Shown here: in pieces, positions 8,048-16,902 of the stretch | Position numbering within the stretch: the stretch's first letter is position 1 | Layout of the letters: every line of letters begins with the position of its first letter | Notes under the pieces: model-generated | The model's input: the letters and a program-made list of their open reading frames with translations, nothing else | What the model was told of the DNA's origin: nothing | Databases searched by the model: none | Source: Virgibacillus senegalensis | GTDB lineage: Bacteria > Bacillota > Bacilli > Bacillales > Amphibacillaceae | NCBI RefSeq assembly: GCF_000821245.2 | Contig: NZ_LN611425.1 | Span: 1,144,131-1,179,713 of the forward strand | Direction: 5' to 3' | DNA length: 35,583 nucleotides | Made by a program: the position numbers and the translations under genes

Positions 8048-8070
8048 TCGGCATCTTGCCATTATATACT
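8042..8070 (+). promoter_or_regulatory. promoter of the LacI-family regulator operon
   Basis: TTGTCA (8042-8047), 17-bp spacer, TATACT (8065-8070), each 5 of 6 to consensus, about 35 bp upstream of the ATG at 8105. Overlap with operator O2 suggests autorepression. Confidence 0.7.
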
Positions 8071-8104
8071 GGTTACAAACTATCCAGAAAACGGAGGAAG
8101 ACCT

Positions 8105-9082
8105 ATGGGCGTCACGATTAAAGATATAGCAAAATCGGCGGGAGTCAGTTATTCAACCGTCTCCAAAGCATTGAGGGACAGTCCCCTGGTAAAAGAACCG
8201 ACTAAAAAACGCATTACGGAATTGGCAAAACAATTAGGGTATCAGCCCAATGTTGCTGCTCGAAGTCTGGTATCCAAAAAATCCTTTACCATCGGCGTCG
8301 TTTGGCCCACTATCGAACGGGCAGCCCACGCCGCACTAATTACAAAACTGAACCAGAAACTTGAACAGTTATCGTATACGACACTGATTTCCATAAACGA
8401 ACTAGAAGATGCCGTAAAGACCTTCAATAGATATCAAGTCGATGCCATTCTCGCCTTTGAAGAAGGTACCGGTCAATCAAGTGTGGAAGCTTTGGTTCCT
8501 ATGGTCACCTATGGCATTGCAAGTAGAGACTCAACAAATGCTGTCATTGATGCCAACCGGCGTAAAGCCATCAAAGCCGCAGTGGAACATTTGATAGATA
8601 CAGGCCATCGCCATATTGAGTATGTAGGGGCAATGCTGGAAAGCGACCGGTTGCAGGCCGACAAAGTCAAAGGATTCCAAGAAGCAGTTTCTGAAGCTAA
8701 ACCGCTTATAAAAGCACAGTTGAATCAAGTATCTGGGTTGGAGCAATATGACGGCTATGCTGCTGCTAAAAAAATTCTGCAACAGCCTGACCTGCCCACT
8801 GCAATTGTCAGTGGAAGTCACGATCTGAGCAAAGGAGTGATACGCGCTTTCCATGAACAAGGATTCAGCATACCGGAAGATGTTTCAATTATAGGTTACG
8901 ATAATCTGCCTCAAACCGAAGACATGGAAGTTTCCCTTTCCACTGTAGGAGTCCCCCTGGATACGATTGCGGATGAGCTGGCAAAAGCATTGATGGCTGT
9001 CATAGAGGACAAACCTTTGGATCCTGCCATCTATCTTGAACCCGAATTAACTTTATCCAGTTCTTGTCGGCCAATATCTTGA
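8105..9082 (+). CDS. LacI-family transcriptional regulator, probable hexuronate repressor (ExuR/KdgR-like)
   Basis: A 325-residue repressor. Residues 1-50 are the LacI headpiece, VTIKDIAKSAGVSYSTVSKALRD, followed by the hinge region with YQPNVAARSLVSKKS. The rest is a periplasmic-binding-protein-like sensor domain (IGVVWPTIERAAH, IIGYDNLPQTEDM). The ORF is open from 8006, but the ATG at 8105 with GGAGG upstream and the canonical headpiece start is clear. It is transcribed divergently from uxaA-uxaB, as expected for an ExuR-type regulator. The palindrome core ACAACGTTGT at its own promoter, uxaA, the IolB-like gene and the pectate lyase is the likely target. Inducer unknown; a hexuronate, tagaturonate or KDG is plausible. 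First gene of a three-gene plus-strand operon. Confidence 0.92.
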   Translation: MGVTIKDIAKSAGVSYSTVSKALRDSPLVKEPTKKRITELAKQLGYQPNVAARSLVSKKSFTIGVVWPTIERAAHAALITKLNQKLEQLSYTTLISINELEDAVKTFNRYQVDAILAFEEGTGQSSVEALVPMVTYGIASRDSTNAVIDANRRKAIKAAVEHLIDTGHRHIEYVGAMLESDRLQADKVKGFQEAVSEAKPLIKAQLNQVSGLEQYDGYAAAKKILQQPDLPTAIVSGSHDLSKGVIRAFHEQGFSIPEDVSIIGYDNLPQTEDMEVSLSTVGVPLDTIADELAKALMAVIEDKPLDPAIYLEPELTLSSSCRPIS

Positions 9083-9106
9083 ACAGTCGAAAGTGGAGGA
9101 GATAAA

Positions 9107-9784
9107 GTGGATGAATTACAGATTTACTTAGCAGGTGATTCTACCGTATGTACTTACGGCAAAGAAAGAGCACCACAGGCTGGCTGGGGGCAGATGTTTC
9201 CCCGTTATTTAAAACCGGGAGCGGTGTGCATCAATCATGCTGTCGGTGGAAGAAGCTCAAAAAGCTTTATCAATGAAGGAAGATTGAAAGCCATTGCCAA
9301 TGAACTAAAACCAGATGATTATTTGCTGATTCAATTCGGCCATAACGACAGCAAGCCGGAACACGAGAGACGCACACATCCGTTTATTACTTATCAAGAT
9401 TATTTGAAACAGTATATTTCATTTGCAAGGCAGAAACTAGCAAACCCTGTTTTAGTGACTCCAGTCCAAAGACGTTACTTTTCAGAGAATGGCAGAGTGA
9501 AAGATACACATGGTGATTATCCGATAGCGGTAAGAAAACTGGCCACCTCTGAATCGGTACCACTCATTGATTTAACCAAGGATACGACTGTCCTTCTCGA
9601 AGGACTAGGACCAGAGATATCAAAGAAGCTGTTTATGTGGATCGAACCAGGAGTCTCCCACAGTTATCCATACGGTTTAAAAGACAATACCCACTTTAAC
9701 GAACAAGGTGCCGATAAAGTAGCAGGATTAGTCTGCGACAAGATAAAAAAATTACAGCTACCTTTGGCTGATTTTCTTGCATAA
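9107..9784 (+). CDS. rhgT: rhamnogalacturonan acetylesterase (CE12, SGNH/GDSL hydrolase)
   Basis: Removes O-acetyl groups from rhamnogalacturonan fragments. The 225-residue SGNH hydrolase shows block I AGDSTV (catalytic Ser), the Gly block NHAVGGRSSKSF, block III FGHNDSKPE (oxyanion Asn), and block V DNTHFNEQGA (Asp and His), the CE12 arrangement found in YesT/RhgT. It has no signal peptide, so it works inside the cell on imported oligosaccharides. The start is GTG at 9107 with GGAGG seven bases upstream; the adjacent ATG is out of frame. It begins 24 bp after the LacI regulator and is cotranscribed, so it should be autoregulated with it. Confidence 0.93.
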   Translation: MDELQIYLAGDSTVCTYGKERAPQAGWGQMFPRYLKPGAVCINHAVGGRSSKSFINEGRLKAIANELKPDDYLLIQFGHNDSKPEHERRTHPFITYQDYLKQYISFARQKLANPVLVTPVQRRYFSENGRVKDTHGDYPIAVRKLATSESVPLIDLTKDTTVLLEGLGPEISKKLFMWIEPGVSHSYPYGLKDNTHFNEQGADKVAGLVCDKIKKLQLPLADFLA

Positions 9785-9820
9785 TTATTCCGTCCAGTAA
9801 ATCAAATTAGGGGTGATACC

Positions 9821-10663
9821 GTGAGCATCGGGGTTTTAGCACATTTATTTGGAAAACAGCATTGGGATCAATTGGCTAAAAAAGTGGATATCGAGGGTTT
9901 TTCTCATGTCCAGCTTGCTTTATGGAAAGCATTTGAATCACCGGATTTCCGGAAACCAGGATATTTAAGTCCCGGCCTTGCCAGGAGCATTAAGGAGGCA
10001 TTCAAGCGAAGAGGGATTTCTATCTCGGTACTTGCCTGCTACTTACATCTTTTTGAGAGAGACCCAGAAAAGCGACAGGAGAACCTTGATCGGTTTAAAG
10101 AACTGATCCGTTATGCACCCCTCTTCGATTGCTATGTTGTCGCCGCAGAAGTGGGGAAGATGCCTGGAGGTTTCACTACCAATGATTGGAAGGTATTATC
10201 GGAAAGCTTGGCGATACTTACAGAAGAAGCGGAAAAGCACGGTGTGTTTATCGGGATTGAACCTGCGAACGACCATTTGATTGGTGACGCCGATACACTT
10301 GATAACATGCTAGAACAACTCCCTTCCAGTAACATAGGAGCCATACTCGATCCTGGAAACTTGCTGACAGCGGAAAATTTTCATAAACAGGATGACGTCA
10401 TCGAACAAGCTTTCGAACGGCTGGGTACTAGAATTCTCGCATGCCATGCAAAAGACAGAATCATAAAAGATGGACAGATTATCACCGTCCCCCCTGGCAG
10501 TGGGCAGCTGAACTATGATTTCTATTTCCAATTATTGCAACGTTATAAGCCTGAGGCAGATATTATCATGGAAGCTGCCAATACAACCGATCAGCGAAAC
10601 ATTTCTAAAACCTTTCTTGAACAAAAACGAAAAGAAGCAAAAGTCGCTGTTCATCATCCATAA
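9821..10663 (+). CDS. sugar phosphate isomerase/epimerase (xylose-isomerase-like TIM barrel)
   Basis: A 280-residue AP-endonuclease-2/xylose-isomerase-like TIM barrel. Likely divalent metal ligands are visible: Glu in FIGIEPAND, Asp in AILDPGNLL, His in LACHAKDR and Glu in IIMEAAN. Substrate cannot be read from sequence; as the third gene of the regulator-acetylesterase operon, an isomerase or epimerase step on a pectin-derived sugar is likely. It could also be a partner of the Gfo/Idh/MocA oxidoreductase at 12451-13743, since such pairs are common. GTG start with an AGGGGTGAT site. Its last 10 bp overlap the 3' end of the convergent AEC transporter gene. Confidence 0.82.
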   Translation: MSIGVLAHLFGKQHWDQLAKKVDIEGFSHVQLALWKAFESPDFRKPGYLSPGLARSIKEAFKRRGISISVLACYLHLFERDPEKRQENLDRFKELIRYAPLFDCYVVAAEVGKMPGGFTTNDWKVLSESLAILTEEAEKHGVFIGIEPANDHLIGDADTLDNMLEQLPSSNIGAILDPGNLLTAENFHKQDDVIEQAFERLGTRILACHAKDRIIKDGQIITVPPGSGQLNYDFYFQLLQRYKPEADIIMEAANTTDQRNISKTFLEQKRKEAKVAVHHP

Positions 10664-11577
10664 AGTAAACCGGATAGATAGATGGTAATCGTTACCGTAA
10701 ACATGCTAAAAATGGTAGAAGCAAGGACAATCTGGGCGGCAAGTTCCGGCTCGTTCTTATATTCTTGTGCAATGATGGCGCTATTGACAGAGCTTGGCAT
10801 CGATGATGACACGAGCAGTGCCTGTGCAAGCAGTCCCTCATATCCAAGACTCCAAATCAAAAGGACGGCTAAGGCTGGCCCCAATGCCAGCCTTACCGCC
10901 AGACTGACATAGACAACCATAAGTTTCGGACGGAAGGTTAATTGTGCCACCTGGGCTCCCAAGGTCAACAAAGCCATGCCAATCATAGCACTGCCAATAT
11001 ACTCTCCCGGTTTAAGCAAAAAAACAGGCAGTTTGACTTCCAGCACATTCAATAATATCCCCGCTGTCATCGCGTATATTGCAGGCATGCGTAACAAACC
11101 AGTTAACGCCCTGATCCTCCCTTCACTTACTGCTTTCAAAGAAAAAATACCGAAGGAATAAGACAACACATTTTGAAAAGTCATAACGATCACCTGGATG
11201 GTTGCTGCTAGCGGATCTTGTTTAAAAGCCAAATCATTGACCGGGACACCATAATTCCCTGAGTTATAAAGGAGTATGCTATTGGTAAACACTCCTTCTA
11301 AACTTTTACGGTACCTGCCAATTCTAGCTATTATTTTGACGATCAAATACAGACCTATGATAAACAAAACGAAAAAGCAAAAAACTTCCCAAAGGATTTG
11401 AAGAGAAAAATCAGATTCATAGAGATTTATTAAAACAAATCCTGGGCTCAGGAAGTAGATGTTTAGCTTGGCTAATGTATAAAGATCTAATGTGAACAGC
11501 TTGTGCAGCCATGTTCCGATGCCTATAAGAATAAAAACCGGAAGGATAATATTTAAAAATATAAATAAGAGTTCCAT
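10654..11577 (-). CDS. AEC-family (auxin efflux carrier-type) transporter
   Basis: A 307-residue integral membrane protein with about ten hydrophobic segments. It shows the AEC two-half architecture: MELLFIFLNIILPVFILIGIG at the start, the conserved YNSGNYGVPV motif in the first half and SSSMPSSVNSAI in the second half. The family transports organic acids and related anions. Embedded among uronate genes it may move a uronate, a keto-acid or another carboxylate, but direction and substrate are unknown. The frame extends to 11601, but the ATG at 11577 with an AGGTGA site matches the family start. Transcribed alone, convergent with the plus-strand operon and overlapping it by 10 bp. Confidence 0.88.
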   Translation of the reverse strand: MELLFIFLNIILPVFILIGIGTWLHKLFTLDLYTLAKLNIYFLSPGFVLINLYESDFSLQILWEVFCFFVLFIIGLYLIVKIIARIGRYRKSLEGVFTNSILLYNSGNYGVPVNDLAFKQDPLAATIQVIVMTFQNVLSYSFGIFSLKAVSEGRIRALTGLLRMPAIYAMTAGILLNVLEVKLPVFLLKPGEYIGSAMIGMALLTLGAQVAQLTFRPKLMVVYVSLAVRLALGPALAVLLIWSLGYEGLLAQALLVSSSMPSSVNSAIIAQEYKNEPELAAQIVLASTIFSMFTVTITIYLSGLLYG

Positions 11578-11763
11578 ATACTTATCACCTGTATGTAACA
11601 TCGTTTTTTGAGTTTATAGGAGATTTTTCAAATCTATTCATTAATAGTCGCTAGTGGTATTAAAAAGCGAAAAGGAATTCAGAATAAAATCGAAGAAAAG
11701 CCGAATCGACAGCAAAAAGCATGGCCTGTAGAAGTCACCTTCCATCAGACCATACTTGCATCC

Positions 11764-12399
11764 TTATGAAACTACCCCTTCAGAGAATTTCGCTTCCTCT
11801 AGTTGGTCAAAACATTTCAGTGACAGCCACATATTTATATGAGCAAAAACTGTCAGGCCGAATAATGGGATTAACCCAGGGAAATAAATGAAGAAGTAGT
11901 ACGATGATAACCCTATAATTAGCATCAAGACAAGATTGGCCGGGTGCAGAAAACCTATGATCAGCGCTTGTTTGATACACCCTCGAATATTCAGGTCATA
12001 ATGAACAAAAACCGGAAGAATATACAGCAGCAAGATAATAAATATCAGGCCGATCATGGTCATGGCATAATTCATCAAGGAATAAAACACGCCTTCAAAC
12101 TGTCGGAAAAAATGAAGATCAAAGTACCATACAGATCCTATGCCAGCCAACAACCACACCAACCCGTTGGCCCGGAGAAATTCTTTGCGGTAAACCATCC
12201 AAAACGTACGGAAAAGAGGCGCTTCCTCCGTCAGCATTTGTTTTCTTGCTACCGAATACATTGCCGCAGTACTAGGCGCAAGCCCGAAAAACACTCCCCC
12301 TAGCAGGGTGAAGCCAACCCATAGTAAATTTAATAAGGCAAAGTGTGTTATCCATTTACAACATGCCATCACGCCATTCAACAATCTTCCCATCTGCAT
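11764..12399 (-). CDS. DUF624 membrane protein, YesL-like
   Basis: A 211-residue protein with four to five membrane helices and the DUF624/YesL N-terminal pattern (LLNGVMACCKWITHFALLNLLW, then LGGVFFGLAPSTAAMY). This family accompanies carbohydrate ABC transporters and YesM/YesN-type two-component systems in Firmicutes; its molecular role is not established. It is the last gene of the yes-like run, 51 bp after the oxidoreductase. GGGAGGG precedes the ATG at 12399. No convincing terminator was seen downstream. Confidence 0.88.
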   Translation of the reverse strand: MQMGRLLNGVMACCKWITHFALLNLLWVGFTLLGGVFFGLAPSTAAMYSVARKQMLTEEAPLFRTFWMVYRKEFLRANGLVWLLAGIGSVWYFDLHFFRQFEGVFYSLMNYAMTMIGLIFIILLLYILPVFVHYDLNIRGCIKQALIIGFLHPANLVLMLIIGLSSYYFFIYFPGLIPLFGLTVFAHINMWLSLKCFDQLEEAKFSEGVVS

Positions 12400-12450
12400 G
12401 GTTATCCCTCCCGGTTTGCTCCCTTATCTCTCTTTCCATAATACTAATTG

Positions 12451-13743
12451 TCAAGTGCTTACTTTTTGTTGATTCAGCAGTTCCTCAATTCGAACAGGCA
12501 TGTTTTGCTTAGCAGACTTCCATACAGCTTCTCCCAACGTTACGGCATATGATCCATCCTTGCTTCCCGATAAAATGGAATAAGGTCTTTTTGGGTCCTC
12601 TCCCAAAAATATATCTTCCTGTATGACCGGGTCACCACCGCCATGTCCGCCTTCCCGCTTCAACACATGGATCGTTTCCTTTGAGCCAAATAAAGGGTAA
12701 TATTCAATCGTCTGTTCCGGCACGGGAAACGGAACACGGGAAGGGGCATGGAATTCCGTTGTCTCTATCCTTCCCTCTGTACCATTAATGGCCAGTCGGT
12801 AACCTTCATAAGGCAAAGAAAAGTTGATCGAATAGCTTAATAGAGCACCTTTATCGTACCTGACTGTCGCCGTATAGGTGTCTTCGATATTAATCGCAGA
12901 ATCAAACACACACTGATCAGGTCGATAACTGGTATAAGCATCTTTTCTCGCTTCATCTGAATCGATGTGATCATCCTGGACAATCACATTATCGCTTCTG
13001 GAATTCCAGCGCATGTAGTACTCACATTCTTGCTTGACATGGCAAGTCTTACAGTGGCGTCCGTCTTCCTTCAAAGGGTTATGCTCCCCTTCCGGTCCAT
13101 AGTAATTTAGCGCGCCAAAAGCAAAGGCCTCCACGGGCTTTTGATCAAGCCACCAGTTAACTAAATCGAAATGATGGGAACTTTTGTGAATGGAAAGGCC
13201 GCCCGAGAATTCACGCTTTCTATTCCAGCGCTGAAAATAACTCGATCCATGATACGTATCAATATACCAATTCAAGTCCACAGAGGTAACACGCCCCACC
13301 TTGCCGGCAAGAATCAACTCCTTAATCCGCATATGGTAAGGACTATAGCGATAGTTGAAGGTAACAGTTACTTTTCCTTTGCTTTTCGCTTCGGCGTCCA
13401 TCACTCTCTTGCTATCAGCTGCCGTGGTCGTCATAGGCTTCTCTGTTATCACATCAATGTCCCGTTCCAATGCTTTCAAAATATACTCCACATGGGTATC
13501 ATCCCTGCTGGCGACGATGATGACATCCGGCTTGGTTTCGTCCACCATTTTGTCAAACTCTGTTTCCCTGTACTCTGGTACATTTTCTATTGCAGGGAAT
13601 TCCGCTTTACAAACAGCAAACCGCTTTGAATCCATGTCGAGGAGGGCTGTCAGCTTGCTATTCGCTGCGAAGCTCTCCAACATGGGTTTAATAAACATGC
13701 TCATTGCACGTTTACTCACCCCGCACACGGCAAATTTTTTCAT
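12451..13743 (-). CDS. Gfo/Idh/MocA-family NAD(P)-dependent oxidoreductase
   Basis: A 430-residue sugar oxidoreductase. The N-terminal Rossmann domain begins MKKFAVCGVSKRAMSMF, where the usual GxGxxG is replaced by GVSKRA, followed by the family Lys in ITEKPMTT. The C-terminal domain carries GGLSIHKSSHHFDLVNWWL with the catalytic-region His. A Cys cluster CKTC....C (GRHCKTCHVKQECEYY) matches the CxxC-x5-C insert common in one branch of this family. The substrate is unknown; a rhamnogalacturonan-derived sugar is plausible from the neighbouring GH105 and transporter. It follows GH105 by 30 bp, with an AGGGGAAACG ribosome site. Confidence 0.88.
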   Translation of the reverse strand: MKKFAVCGVSKRAMSMFIKPMLESFAANSKLTALLDMDSKRFAVCKAEFPAIENVPEYRETEFDKMVDETKPDVIIVASRDDTHVEYILKALERDIDVITEKPMTTTAADSKRVMDAEAKSKGKVTVTFNYRYSPYHMRIKELILAGKVGRVTSVDLNWYIDTYHGSSYFQRWNRKREFSGGLSIHKSSHHFDLVNWWLDQKPVEAFAFGALNYYGPEGEHNPLKEDGRHCKTCHVKQECEYYMRWNSRSDNVIVQDDHIDSDEARKDAYTSYRPDQCVFDSAINIEDTYTATVRYDKGALLSYSINFSLPYEGYRLAINGTEGRIETTEFHAPSRVPFPVPEQTIEYYPLFGSKETIHVLKREGGHGGGDPVIQEDIFLGEDPKRPYSILSGSKDGSYAVTLGEAVWKSAKQNMPVRIEELLNQQKVST

Positions 13744-13773
13744 CGTTTCCCCTCCATACTCTATTAGACTGAT

Positions 13774-14895
13774 TTATAAATTAGGCAATAGATCTTCCAT
13801 TTCTATACTAGCCAGAACAAATGCCCCGACTCCATGTAAATCGTTTTCTGTTTTTGGTCGGTTTATATAATGCTGATAGTCACCAACTCCCGTACCAATA
13901 CATATATCCGGCATGATAAATCGCCCGTTGGAATCAAATTTCATCCGTTGGATTAGACCCCTGTATCCTTTTACTGCATATGGAAGATAACTTTTATCCA
14001 GATGTCCTCCATGAATAGCACGTGCGATTGTGTAGATAAACAATGCTGAGCAAGACGTTTCAATCCAATTGCCAGGTTGCTCCGGTTTATCAACTATTTG
14101 ATACCACAACCCCGTTTCATCATCCTGATATCTGACGAGACTAACAGCCAAATCTCGCAGAGCTGACGCGATTTCCATCCGGGATGCATGACTGTCAGGT
14201 AGAAAGTCCAGAATCTCATTAAAGGTAATGCCATACCAGCCAATAGCCCTGCCCCAGAATTCAGGAGATTTTCCAGTTTCCATATCAGCCCATGGTTGTT
14301 TCTTACTTTCATCCCAGGCATGGTGATATAGGCCTGTTTTCTGGTCCCTCGTATGTTTTCTCATTAGCCGCTCTTGTTCCAATACCATTTCCAATAGCTC
14401 GGGTTCATCAAATTTTTTGCCATAATTCAAGGCAAAAACTCCACCCATGTACAGGCCGTCGAGCCACATTTGATAAGGATAACCGTCTTTATGCCAGAAA
14501 CCGCCATCTGAGGTCCGATTTAAGGTTGGGAACATATTTCGTAATTTTGCTGCCGCTATCCGATATCGTTGATCATCCGTTTTCTCATCTAGTTCAAATA
14601 ACAACAGTCCTGCTTGAATGGCATCCAATTCCTTTCGGTTCCACAAAAAATTACCGTTTTCATCAATATTGTAATCTACATAAGCTTTAATATAGCTTTG
14701 GAATGCTTCTCCACCTGTACGCTCTTTCAATTGGCGCATGCTCTCCAGAAATACCCCCTGATGGTAATGCCAGCGTCCATCAGGCGGCAGTTCTGATGGT
14801 TTATACACATCCATAAGTGATTCGCAGGCAGCCTTTGCCCAGTCCAACGGTGTCTTTAATTGATCATTCGTCCTTGTTCGATTGGTTGTCACCAT
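13774..14895 (-). CDS. unsaturated rhamnogalacturonyl hydrolase (GH105, YteR/YesR-like)
   Basis: Hydrolyses the terminal unsaturated galacturonyl residue from rhamnogalacturonan disaccharides made by lyases, releasing the DKI precursor for kduI/kduD. The 373-residue protein is an (alpha/alpha)6-barrel with no signal peptide, so it acts in the cytoplasm. The two key acidic residues of YteR (Asp88, Asp143) correspond to Asp91 in ELDAIQAG and Asp146 in MWLDGLYM; FWGRAIGWY and the downstream SCSALFIY are typical GH105 segments. It starts 22 bp after the second permease, so import and cleavage are co-expressed. AGGAGAGA precedes the ATG. Confidence 0.94.
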   Translation of the reverse strand: MVTTNRTRTNDQLKTPLDWAKAACESLMDVYKPSELPPDGRWHYHQGVFLESMRQLKERTGGEAFQSYIKAYVDYNIDENGNFLWNRKELDAIQAGLLLFELDEKTDDQRYRIAAAKLRNMFPTLNRTSDGGFWHKDGYPYQMWLDGLYMGGVFALNYGKKFDEPELLEMVLEQERLMRKHTRDQKTGLYHHAWDESKKQPWADMETGKSPEFWGRAIGWYGITFNEILDFLPDSHASRMEIASALRDLAVSLVRYQDDETGLWYQIVDKPEQPGNWIETSCSALFIYTIARAIHGGHLDKSYLPYAVKGYRGLIQRMKFDSNGRFIMPDICIGTGVGDYQHYINRPKTENDLHGVGAFVLASIEMEDLLPNL

Positions 14896-14917
14896 TCCAA
14901 ATCTCTCCTTTTTATCC

Positions 14918-15757
14918 TTATGATTTTAATCCACTTGTACTAATGCCATCGACAATGTAGCGCTGGAAGATAAAGAAAATAACGAAAATAGGCACGATGC
15001 TAAGCGTTGACATAGCGAACATAGCTCCCCAGTTTGTCACCGAGTTTGGATCGGAAAACAGCTTTAAAGCCAGGGAGACTGGATATTTTTCCGGGGTAGA
15101 TAAATAGATCAGCGGTCCCATGAAATCATCCCATCTCCAGTAAAAAGAGAAGATAGCGGAAGTCATCATGGCTGGTACAATCAATGGAACGATAATCCGA
15201 TAGAAGATTTGGAAACTATTACACCCATCGATTTTCGCCGCTTCATCCAATTCAGTCGGTATTGTACGGATGAACTGCATAATTAAAAAGATGAAAAATG
15301 GAATACCGAAGAATGTCGGCAATATCAGCGGTAAATAAGTATCGATCCAGTGAAATTTATTAAACATGATATACTGCGGGATCATGACCATTTCAAATGG
15401 CAGCATCATCGTCAACATCATACAGACAAACCAAATATTTTTACCTTTAAATTTGATTCGGGCAAATCCATAGGCAATCAAAGTCGAAGATAAAATACTC
15501 CCTATAGTAGCCACTACAGAAATAATGGCCGAATTGATAAAGAACGTATTAAAGGAGATTCCGCCAAAACCTTTCCAGCCAGTAATATAATTCTCAAAAT
15601 GCCAGCCTTCTGGTATCAGGGAATGGGCGTCGACAAACACACTGGAACTCTCTTTCAAGGAACTGCTGATCATCCATACAAGCGGATAAATCATGATCAG
15701 AGTGAAAACAATCATAACGGTATGCTGCACGAGCTTTTTCCATTTTTTATTTTTCAT
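14918..15757 (-). CDS. carbohydrate ABC transporter permease, MalG type (YesQ-like)
   Basis: Inner permease of a CUT1 importer for rhamnogalacturonan oligosaccharides. 279 residues, six predicted membrane spans, and the EAA loop with the conserved Gly: ELDEAAKIDGCNSFQIFYRIIVPLIVPA. No ABC ATPase gene is present; as with YesOPQ in B. subtilis a shared MsmX-type ATPase is expected elsewhere. The ATG at 15757 with AAAGGAG nine bases upstream is preferred to the in-frame TTG at 15763. It lies 18 bp after the partner permease. Confidence 0.93.
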   Translation of the reverse strand: MKNKKWKKLVQHTVMIVFTLIMIYPLVWMISSSLKESSSVFVDAHSLIPEGWHFENYITGWKGFGGISFNTFFINSAIISVVATIGSILSSTLIAYGFARIKFKGKNIWFVCMMLTMMLPFEMVMIPQYIMFNKFHWIDTYLPLILPTFFGIPFFIFLIMQFIRTIPTELDEAAKIDGCNSFQIFYRIIVPLIVPAMMTSAIFSFYWRWDDFMGPLIYLSTPEKYPVSLALKLFSDPNSVTNWGAMFAMSTLSIVPIFVIFFIFQRYIVDGISTSGLKS

Positions 15758-15775
15758 GCCCAAATTCTCCTTTCC

Positions 15776-16762
15776 TTATTTATTGTCGGATTCATAATGA
15801 ACCCAATGGGGAGAGCTTTTGAAAATCAGTGCTGTGAAAATAGCAATAATCACAAGCATTACCCAGGCCATGGCAGAAGCATAACCCATGTCAAAGTATT
15901 CGAATGCACGCTGGTACATATAAAGAACATATAGCAACGTACTGTTGACCGGTCCGCCATTGGTGACCACGAAACTTGGCGTGAAAGCCATAAACCCTTG
16001 AATCACCTGCATGATTGTATTGAACAATATGACGGGTGTGAGTAAAGGAATAGTAATAATGAAAAATTGTTTTACCGGCCCGGCACCATCTACACTGGAT
16101 GCCTCATAATAAGTTTTGGGTATGTTTCTTAGACCGGCCAGAAATATCAGCATCGACGAACCAAACTGCCAGCCATAAAGCACAATCAAGGTCCATATGG
16201 CCGTGTCCGGGTCGCCAAGCCAGGAATGAGTCGGTAAGCCAAGAGCACTTAAAATCGAGTTGACTGCCCCTTCATTTCCGAACAATTGCCGCCACATGAT
16301 GGAAACGGCAATACTGCCACCAACAACAGAAGGCAAATAAAGAAGTGTCCTGTATAGCCCAACCATCTCCACAATTTTATTCAATGCCAGGGCAACCATA
16401 AGTGCAAAAACGAGACGTATCGGAACGGCAATTCCGGCATAAAAAAAGGTTACCTTCATCGATTTCCAGAAGGTGGGATCATTCGTAAACATCCTTACGT
16501 AGTTATCGAGTCCGATCCAACTGGGAGTCCCCATCAAGTCATAATCGGTGAATGATAAATACAAGGAATACAGGATTGGAAAAATTGTCAACGTGAAAAA
16601 TCCCAGCAAAAATGGTGAAATAAACAAATAACCAGTTGCATTATGATTGCCTGACTTCACTTTTCGCCGGGCAGGCTTGAGCGGCTCCATCTGCTTTTTT
16701 ACGTTGGGTTTGGGAGACACTTCAGTTACGGTTGCTGCGGTTTCTTCTCTTTTCGGTAACAT
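15776..16762 (-). CDS. carbohydrate ABC transporter permease, MalF type (YesP-like)
   Basis: Partner permease of the CUT1 importer, 328 residues. It has a hydrophilic N-terminal stretch (about 1-50), then six membrane segments beginning ATGYLFISPFLLGF. The EAA loop is YYEASSVDGAGPVKQFFIITIPLLTP. The frame opens at 16825, but AGGTGA precedes the ATG at 16762 while nothing precedes the upstream one. It is separated from the solute-binding protein gene by 140 bp containing a 14-bp stem-loop (16857-16893), which probably lowers permease expression relative to the binding protein. Confidence 0.93.
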   Translation of the reverse strand: MLPKREETAATVTEVSPKPNVKKQMEPLKPARRKVKSGNHNATGYLFISPFLLGFFTLTIFPILYSLYLSFTDYDLMGTPSWIGLDNYVRMFTNDPTFWKSMKVTFFYAGIAVPIRLVFALMVALALNKIVEMVGLYRTLLYLPSVVGGSIAVSIMWRQLFGNEGAVNSILSALGLPTHSWLGDPDTAIWTLIVLYGWQFGSSMLIFLAGLRNIPKTYYEASSVDGAGPVKQFFIITIPLLTPVILFNTIMQVIQGFMAFTPSFVVTNGGPVNSTLLYVLYMYQRAFEYFDMGYASAMAWVMLVIIAIFTALIFKSSPHWVHYESDNK

Positions 16763-16856
16763 TGCCCTCACCTCTTTTGTAATTAATGTAGAAGAATCAA
16801 CTTCCTCTCCGTCATACAACAACATTACAAGGGATGTTCTGTAATGATTAAATTAG

Positions 16857-16893
16857 AAAGATGACCCTGATCACCTCGCTCAGGGCCATCTTT
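16857..16893 (-). terminator. stem-loop between binding-protein and permease genes
   Basis: Arms 16857-16870 and 16880-16893 with a 9-nt loop. In minus-strand RNA all 14 pairs form, including one G-U wobble; in plus-strand RNA the same position would be an A/C mismatch, so the structure has been kept for leftward transcripts. The following U tract is weak (UUUCUAAUUU), suggesting partial termination or 3'-end protection of the binding-protein mRNA. Confidence 0.65.
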
Positions 16894-16902
16894 GTTTTTT
16901 TA

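Noticed and set aside
11621-11635. Short inverted repeat AGATTT-TTC-AAATCT upstream of the AEC transporter
   Set aside because: Six-base arms in AT-rich DNA are expected by chance; no partner copies were found.
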